From assembly GCF_019175385.1 (NCBI RefSeq), contig NC_083343.1:47700457-47764456 (forward strand): a stretch of 64,000 nt of DNA. The letters run 5' to 3'. Source of the stretch: Lycium barbarum (lineage: Eukaryota > Streptophyta > Magnoliopsida > Solanales > Solanaceae). Shown piece after piece: positions 36,301 to 45,300 of this stretch. The first letter of the stretch is position 1. The number at the start of each line of letters is the position of its first letter. The notes below the pieces were generated by a model that was not told the DNA's origin, made no database searches, and worked only from the letters and a program-made list of their open reading frames with translations. A program made the position numbers and the translations under genes.

Positions 36301-39300
36301 AAACTGGTAAATTGTATTCCTCAGCATTAAGGATATGCTGGAGACCTCCAAAAAGTTATCCACAAAGAGCAGTAAGATAAATATTTACATGCTTCCTAAA
36401 AAGTCTACCTAAGATAAATATTTACATGCTTCCTAAAAAGTCTACCAACTGTTCTGCTCCCTCTACATTTGCTTCTTTACACCAAAAATGAAAATTTGCA
36501 ATACAGTTCCACTTAATTTTCTGCAGAGTATTAAATTTATCCTCAAAACACCTCCCATTCCTCTCCTTCCAAATTGTCCACCAGATGCATGATGGAACTG
36601 CTCTCCACCATTTCTTTTGAGATTTTCTTCCTCCTCTTCTAATCCAGCAACTTAGTAAATCAGCTGTGTGTTCTGGCATGGTCCAACTGTTTCCAGTGAG
36701 ACTGAAGAACAGTGACCAAAGATGGGCTGTCACTCTACAGTGCAGAAACAAATAACTGTTTGTTTCTGCAGTCTCATTGCAGAAATAGCATCTAGAGACC
36801 AATTGCATTCCCCTCTTCTGTAAGACTTCATGGGTGAGACAGGCTTTTCTGGTCACAAGCCAAGTGACGCACTTGATTTTGGATGGTACCAAACTTTTCC
36901 ACAACTTTGTCCATGGACCTGTTCTTCCTCCTGGTTGCTCCAGCACTGCCAACTTGTGTATTCTTCTGACTGAGAAACTCCCATCACTGTGATGTTTCCA
37001 GTTGATTACATCTGGAGTTGGAGAAGTCCCTCTAAACTTATCAACTAGCTTCAAGATTATCAACTTCCTTCACTTGGCTATGGCTATTTCATTTGAGTGC
37101 CAGTGTGAACCTTTTGTTCAAGTAAGAATTTGAGTGCCTTCTGGTCTGTTCTTACTATGAAATGCCTTCCCAAAAAACACTGGGACCATTTAGTGACAGC
37201 CAACACAAGAGTCCCTTGTCATATACAGACAACCCCATAAAATGTCTGTTGGATAATCCTTTACTAAAATAAGCTAAAGGATGGCCTTCTTGCATCAGCA
37301 TTGCTCCCACGCCATAGTCATGTGCATCTGTTTCCACAATGAACATCAGAAAACTGTTGGAAAGTACCAAAACAGGTGCACTCACCAAAGCTCCGTTTGA
37401 GTGGTCAAAAGCCACTGAAGCCTTGTCATTCCAATGAAATCCTTCCTTTTTCAAGAGATCCGTAAGGAGTTTACTGATTATGCTACCTGTAAGACTTATA
37501 CGCATGATGTCTTTTAAGTTCTATAGCCACTTTCCTCTTAGGAACTAGAGTTATAAATGATGCATTAAGGATTTGACCATATGGCAACTTTGGTGGAAGT
37601 GATGCAGAACTTCCATAATGTCATGTTTGAGGATATCCCTGGTTTTTTGGAAGAAAGAAATAGTGTAACCTTCATGACTAGGGACCTTATCTAGTGCACA
37701 TGTCTTAAATGTTGCCAGGACTTCCTCTTCTTCAAATGCTCAATCCAGCCAATCCTTCTCCTCAGTGGATATACAGGCCAAGTTATCAAAGTCAACAGTA
37801 GGTTTCCAGTGCTTATTTCAGTACAAGCCCCTGATAAAGTTGAATATTTCCTCCTTGATGACTTCTTTGTCTCCTGTGATTTATTCCCCAATCATCAATT
37901 TGTCTATACAATTGGTTCTCCTGCGAGAATAGGCCATTCTCTGGAAGAACTTAGTCTTCATGTCCCCTCCTTTAAGCCATAAGCACCTAAATTTCTGTCT
38001 CCATGATATCTCTTTCTCTCTTGCCACTTCTTGAAGCTCCAATTTCAGCCCCAAAATGTTCTCCCTTTCAGCCATAGACCGAGGCCTACCTTCAGTTGCT
38101 TGTTCCAGTATAGTCAGTTCTTCAAGGGCCTTGTTTTTCTTTGTTTTCATCTGACCAAACTCTAGTATGTTCAAGTCAGTGATGTCTTTTTTTAGACTTC
38201 TGAGTTTCTGTGCCAAAATGAAATCTGGACTGCCCCCATCCAAGATGGAGATTCTGTATTTCAATTTGCCAATAACCAACTCCAATGAATTGGGGTTGGG
38301 GGAAGAGAGAGAGAGGGGGGGGGTTGTGTGGTGCAGCAACTCACCCTTATTCTTGATGCAAATTCTAGCTCAGAACAGATGTGACCTAGACTTCGCATCT
38401 TCGTCGATGTCGATAAAACCACCACTATATTCACCAATGAAACTGAAAGAGTCGAGATTCCAAGCATGCAATGGAATACAGAGAGCTTTTATCGTCATTT
38501 ATTCTGTACACCGGTGCCGTGCCACTTTCTGGCGTCCACCATTCCAGGGAAAGATGCCTGCCGTTCCAAAACCAGTCACCAGCCTTGATTCTCCCAGCTT
38601 CCTACTTCGACGGAAGTTCGAAAAGGAATTTCTTATGGCTAATGGGGTGACTTTAAGCCCTACGCTGACTTTCCACCTACTAAGAAACCAGTTTTGTATC
38701 TCTTCAGGCTTAAGGCTGAGGTTGAATGGGTCATTGAAATAGCCAGTTACGCATTTGGAAAAGAAGCTCTTGTCGATCCCTCCTTGGCAAGGGGCCTCAA
38801 CCTGATGTGAAGGCCATTGACATAGTACAAGTCCTCTGACGTAGTAGAAGATACTCCAGATAACTGGTTCAGATGGATCGAAAGGAAGAGGGGTTTCATG
38901 ACTAGCATCCATATCAATCGAACATTCTCATGTGGATCTGCCATGTGATGAGGATGGCCTCAAAAGGAACTGGTGAGAATTGCGAAAAATAGCGAAACCA
39001 GCATCAGTCTTACAAGTACTCCATTTATCAGAACTTCAACAACCAGGATAGATACATAAGGATAGTGACAGTCCAAGGAAGGAGGAAAAGCCAGACAATA
39101 GTCCCTGAGTTCAAGGATAAATATGGAGGGGTTGATGACTTAGCTGGAAAGATTCAGATGTCCGCTGAAAAAGGAAGTGAACATATTTGTGAGGTAGTTC
39201 CTGTCACCCAGAGATCATATGGGAGGCTATAGGACTCATAAATGGTCTGATACAGAGATCTTATTCAAGGCTGATAATGAAAATATTGTAATGAAGCTAG

Positions 39301-42300
39301 ACGGGAGTCTTTAATGCAATGTAAGAAGTACATGTTCACATGCTTAATAGCCAATGTAGAAGGGAAATCAGAGATGAAGCTAAACACAAGTGACTATATC
39401 TTGGGCCAGAAGAAGCTGGGGGTGCATCAAAGCTTGGGGTTGTTAAGATGGCCAATGGAAGATTTCTTTTGGAAGTTCCATCTGATATAGAAGTTGCCAG
39501 GGTTAAGATTGGTGAATGGAGATGGAAGGGACAGAGAATTAATCTTGTGAATTGGACTTCGCTGACATCATGTCCAGAAAATACAAGTTCGGACGATTCA
39601 AGATGGGTTAGGCTTAACAATTTTCCAGCACATCTCTTGTCGGAAAAAGCTTTGAGACAGGGTGGCGATAGATGTGATGGATCTGTGTGCCTTGATGCTA
39701 ACACTCAATTAGGTTATATTGGGGAATGGAGCAAGCAAGGAGTATCACGTATGTAAAAGTATATTTAGTATAGATCTTTTTTATACTTTTTTTGCTGATA
39801 CATGTTCCAGTATTGTGCAGCACCTGGATTAGTTGAAGTTGAAGTGGCAAGACAATTGTAGAACATGCAGAGGAGGAGGCTTGGATTGATATGAGCAAGT
39901 CAGATTCATAAATTAACTTCTGAGATGGCAAGAGAATGCAACATCCTAACAAAAATTATTGACTTTACTTTCTTTATTTGGAAGCTGACAATTAAAGATG
40001 ACTAACAAGTTTGATCATTTTGTAACCATAAATAGATCACGGAGCAAAAAAAAAAATATTAAAGATAAAGATTATTTGAAGTTTGTTATAAGAACTAAGC
40101 CAACAGAAACATGCATATTAGAAAAGTCTAGTAGCTAAATTATCAGTTAGACCATCTTAAGGGAGGTTTATGCAATAGAAGATTGACCAAGAGCAGATTA
40201 GCATCATTTTTTTTTATTTTTTTTTATAAAAGCTGTGAGATCTCTCAGATTATGCCAATCTAGAGAAAAGGAAATCAGAGAATTACCTCAAATCTGTTTG
40301 CAGCTGCAAGGAATATATCAGGTGAGGGCTTCCCTTGTTTAACTTCTGGATCATCACCACGGACGATATGATGCATCAGCGAAAACAGCTCACTGTGTCT
40401 TTGAGTTTTCAAATCAAAGTGCCGCGTGTGAGTACTGAAAATGCATTTATATTAGTTCACTTGTTGCATCTTACTTCTTAAACATTATTTTAGCATACGT
40501 TAATTCTTACACTTCTAGTTGCAATACTAATCATGCCACCAATGTTAAACTTTCTGGTGAACAACACTAAAAGAAGATGACATACCCCGTAGCAACACAA
40601 ATTGGTATCCCATTTTCATGAAGGTGATGAATCAGGCGGCTGGCCCCTGTAACAGGACAAAAAATTAAAACAAGCAAGGAAATTCGTGTATACAAATCCA
40701 ATTTTGCATTAAATGGAATCTAAAGATTGAAATGAACAGTATGTAGATTGTATATATGCTAGTATTCATACTTAATATCCACTCTACTTCAGAAATAACT
40801 GCTCTAAAATAACATTACTGAATGCAAACAACCTGAAAACATAATTATCCTTGAGGTGATTGGACAGGACTCACAGGGAAGGAGAATGAGGAATTAGATT
40901 TATTATCATGGTGTAAATCTTGCAAGAGATTGTCAAGTTGATAGGTAGATTTACTCACACAAACTAGAAATGTTGATTTCAATCCTTTTCATAAGTTTGA
41001 ATTGTGAAATTTGGCCCATGAACACATTTTTTTCCATATGTATAAGGTTGGCCCGTGCAGACATTGTTGTCTACATTATTCATAGGGACCTCTTGAATGG
41101 TGAATTTTTCCCACCGAGTTAAAAGGTGCACAATACGCACAATGAACAGTCAAACAATCATTTACCAATGCGATGGTAGGAGCAAAAAGTAACCTCTCAA
41201 AATCATTTCTCATGTGCGCAGCAAAAGATTTTCCAACTTTGTAGAGTATACAACAAGAGGGTAATGAAGGTGTTTTCCTTGATAATTAGGAAATCATACG
41301 TTCCAAGTTACTTAAAAATAAGCTTTTCTTTTCTCAAGTTTCAAGGTTGAAACATTTTTTATTAAACTATATCGAGGCTAGCTTGCAGTACACCTCAACT
41401 AAAGTCCACCTGGTACCTGTTACCTCCCACTAGCACAGGTACTAGATAACTCTACCCACCAAAACTTAGACAAATTGGAAGTTTCATCTACAAGGTTGTT
41501 ATTCCAGCTCTCAACAGCTAGGCCATCCCCGGGGACAATTTCAAGGCTTTAACATGCAAAATAAACCATAAATGTTAAGGAGGAACCTTTAATTATGCAT
41601 CTAGAGATTACATATCCCTGCTTATATATTGGGTGAAGAAAGAAAACCGAGCTATTTCCATCAAGTAAAGCATAGCCTCTCCAAAACTTCAAAACCACTA
41701 AAAGTCATCCTCTATTTGTAGTTCTTTGTCAAATACAGTATAAGCTAGGGCCCAGTAGTTGGCAAAGATGGAGATAAAGAGTACGGATTGAAACCCCATT
41801 AGCAGCTTGTATGTTCACACAATATGGGTGTCTCATCCTTAAGAACTGGTTACTCCCTCAGCAAAATTTGGAAAGTTGGGAGGAAAAATTACTGAAGCTC
41901 TCTTTAGTTGGGAGGCAGCTGGAGCTGGAGCAGATGACATAAACAGATGGAAGATGGTCCCTGCTTGCATTTGGTGGGCAATTTGGAAAGAAAGGAACTC
42001 TGGATGCTTTGAGAACAGCAGCAACACAATGCAGGAGATCAAACTTAACTGTATTAAGCTTTTTTCTTTTTGGTGTAACCAGATCTACCCAGAGGATACT
42101 ATATCTATCCTAGACTCATTAGGTTCCTGTTAGAACTGCAGACTGGTTTTGCTCTCTTCTGCTCACTTGTAAATATGGTTTCAGTACAACCCATGTACTG
42201 TTCTGTGTTTAATACATACAACATGTTACCTTCTCAAAAAAACAAAAAACAAAAAAAATTGGAAAGTTGAAGGATAAGATCTTGTTTCATCAGAGATTCA

Positions 42301-45300
42301 TGAGAACGTGACCCCCCACCACCGCCACTCTTTTCTTTTTCAAGAATTTCATATAGGAATTTTGGAATCCAACTTGAATATTGAAAGGATTAGCTAATAT
42401 AACACAAAAAATTTCCTCCTGTCCCTGCGTGTCTATTTAACATAATTCAGAATTTAATTCAACACCTGCAGGATCAATTATACTTCCCTGCAATTATACT
42501 TCCCCGCAATTATACTTCCCCATTGCTTTTTGCACAAGTCATGGAGGTAAAAGTATATCTGGGGTTGAATACTCCAATACAGAAAGTAACAGGTGAAAAG
42601 TAGTATGATTGATCCCAGATTGTTCTGGATCTAAAATTCATCATACGACAAGAAATAATGATCTTGTTGAGAAATTGATGTCTTACTTCATAACTTCGAG
42701 GAAACAATAGCCTGACAAAGGTTCCAGACCAATTTGGACGTAGGAGGTAAACTATATAAATAGAAAGTGAAGTCTTCAGTCAGGAAGATTATATAGAAAG
42801 TGAAGAAATTGATTTGATTATTTGATCAAGTTCCGCAAATTTATGCCATTTTAAGACATAGTCATTTGCATAAGTTTTACATCATGTGCAAATGTCTGCT
42901 ACCCTTATGTACAGAACTGAGGAAGGTTGAGAAAGCTGAAACTTAAGAAATGAATAAACAAAAATAATCTACCTGGCATTAGGTCGCTTGTGGGAAACAT
43001 ATTCTGCAACATTTCCTCTCTCTCTACAAGAAAATCTTCAGCTGTAAGCGAATCACTTATTCCTGTCTCTTCAACAAAGACCCTGGCAGCCTCTATCGCC
43101 TTCTTTCCCATCATCTTTGCCTTGAGTGACCAATCAAAAGTCTTATTATACCTAGCAAGTATAATCTCCTGGACCTCCGTATAGAATTTCTCGGTGTCTG
43201 ATACACAAAAGTAAAGCAACAAAGAAGCTAGTCAACCAAGATTCGTCTTCAATTAGCATCTTTCAACCACACAAACATTCACCTGTTTCTTTCGATAGAA
43301 TCCAACAAACGCGAAAGGCCTGGTAAATATCAATCTTCCCTTTGATCCCCTATGTTAACAATCTACCCTCACACCTTCTTCCCGTTACTTATTTGCTTCG
43401 ATCCTTAGAAGCTCCCTTTTTTTTCTAAAACAGACTGGAGTGTCTTAATGTATCACGTCATGGGACAAATCCATATCAATTAATAAGCCGTGCAATGTCC
43501 GCTGTGGTCAAACTACATAAGTATACCCAAGGGGCATAAGAGATTTGGCTTTGTGAACTTGTTTTGTGGTTACTTAAGTTTATAACTTGGGTAACAATAG
43601 AAAATCCAAATAACAAAACTCCTAGAATGAAAAAGTAAGTGACCTCACAAAATATCAAATGAACTAGACCATGCATCCTTTTTCTAAACTTTAAGATCTC
43701 CAGTAATAAATTAATATCAATCTTACTGTTGCTTTGAGAGAACAAGGGAGCATATTTTTTTTTTCTTTGGTTGATAAAGAGGGAACTAGATTTCTCTTGA
43801 ATATTATAAATCTCAAAAGGCGCACAACAAGCTGTCTAGGTATAGAGCCTGTTTGGATGGGCTTATACAGCTTATAAGCTAAAAAAAATAAGTTGGGGTA
43901 GTCTAACTTATTTTTTTTTGGCTTATAAGCTGTTTTCAGCTTATAAGCTGCTTTAGATAAGCTAAGTCAAATGGGCTCAATTATTTTTTTGAGCTTATTT
44001 TAAGCACAAAATGACTTTAAGCTGGCCAGCCAAACACTCAAAAAAGCTGAAAACAGCTTATAAGCAACTTATAAGTCAATCCAAACGGGCTCATAAGAGT
44101 TAATTGTAGCATTGTACATCTTTAAAAAGAATTCGTAAAAGATAAAACAATATAGTGGAAGGAACTTTCTCCAACTGACCTATTGCAAACTTTCCCACTA
44201 CAGCGCGCACCAGTATAAGATTTTTATTGAATAAAAATCATAACAGCATACAGGCAGTGAGTAATATATCATTTACAAATAGAATGCAATTCTCTTCTAT
44301 GGTGTCATGCTTTCAGAACTAAATGCGACTGTCTTTTCTTTGGTAGGTGAGAAATGCCTTAGTTCTTGAGAAGCTTATGTGATAGATATGTGATGTCACA
44401 GACATAGAAATACAAATGTGTTCACGTGCTTGAGGAACACACTTATCATACCGTCTCCACCTCAATGTGGGGTGGCTTAGTCTAGCAATAAAGAAAAGCA
44501 GCAAAAGACTCTTCCTTTGCATAAGAGATGGCCTAATGGTCACAGGGACACACCTAAAGAGACTAGAAATTATGGACTTGTTCACCTATATATTATAAAT
44601 TGACAACTAACAAAGGAAACTTCAAATTCCAAGTCGGATAATTCCTTCAAGCATTGGCTGATTTTGTTTGGCACACTGCACGTGCCCAACTATCTTCCAA
44701 GAATGCAATATTACCCTTCAAAAGATTTTCTAAATTTTGAAAATGCCTTACATAATTCCCCTTCCTCCGCGAAGATTTTTATTCAGAAGTCAGTTAAGCC
44801 TTTTTCCAAAATATAAGCTTCCCCACCCTATCTTTATAAATCTTGAATCTGCCACCGCTTTCAAGGTATAACATCAAAAGTCACAGTTCTCTCAACTCTT
44901 CATTTTCAATCAATACTCCCATATTCATTATCTCCTAAGAAAAATAAGGGTAGAACACATCAGTGGAGGATGTAGAATACGATTTATGGATTCACGGGAA
45001 CCCAATGGCTTCTGCGCATACCATGTATACATAATAACAAATCCACTAAATATCTATAAATTATTTGACTGTGAACCCGGTTATTATTGTATGTTCCCTC
45101 TGTTTCAATTTGTTTGTCTTACTTTCCTTAGAGCCCGTTTGGATTGACTTACAGCTTAAAGCTGTTTGCAGCTTATAAGCTGAAAAAAATAAGTTGGGGT
45201 AGTCCAACTTATTTTTTTTGGCTTATAAGCTGTTTTCAGCTTATAAGCTGCTTTAGATAAACTAAGTCAAATGGGTCCAATTATTTTTTTGAGCTTATTT

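Larger units (their letters stand above)
33740..37487 (-). mobile_element. Ty3/gypsy chromovirus remnant with two nested inserts
   Basis: On the - strand, 37487-37160 is RT-linked RNase H ([46 protein letters not shown]). 36208-35996 is the connection ([10 protein letters not shown]), continuing in shifted frames toward HTEVLR near 35920. The integrase resumes at 34880 ([14 protein letters not shown]), then [20 protein letters not shown] near 34470, [12 protein letters not shown] and [18 protein letters not shown] (34100-33980), and a weak chromodomain at the end (33870-33760). Interrupted by an LTR (34889-35904) and an L1 (36291-37073), with internal stops. LTRs, gag and the RT palm are missing. 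Confidence 0.85.
20669..40286 (-). other. GPP intron 4 (19.6 kb, transposon cluster)
   Basis: GTAATT donor at 40286, CAACAG acceptor at 20669. In + coordinates it holds an RTE fragment, a foldback element, a hAT with an L1 insert, a second hAT head-to-head, a large L1, duplicated hAT remnants, a chromovirus with two inserts and opposed L1 ORF1 pieces. All are listed separately. 39771-40286 has no recognised element. Confidence 0.88.
40647..42972 (-). other. GPP intron 2
   Basis: 2326 nt, GTAGAT donor at 42972, TTACAG acceptor at 40647. Holds the L1 tail at 41879-42258 and a small tandem repeat at 42474-42521. 40690-41860 and 42530-42960 contain nothing I recognise. Confidence 0.88.

Noticed and set aside
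38167..38742. A 191-aa + strand open frame as a host gene
   Set aside because: It spans the junction of LINE pieces, and the opposite strand carries the recognisable DUF4283 and ORF2-linker patterns.
39448..39756. A separate small gene
   Set aside because: The tryptophan/lysine pattern fits the L1 ORF1 DUF4283 domain; upstream frames are broken.
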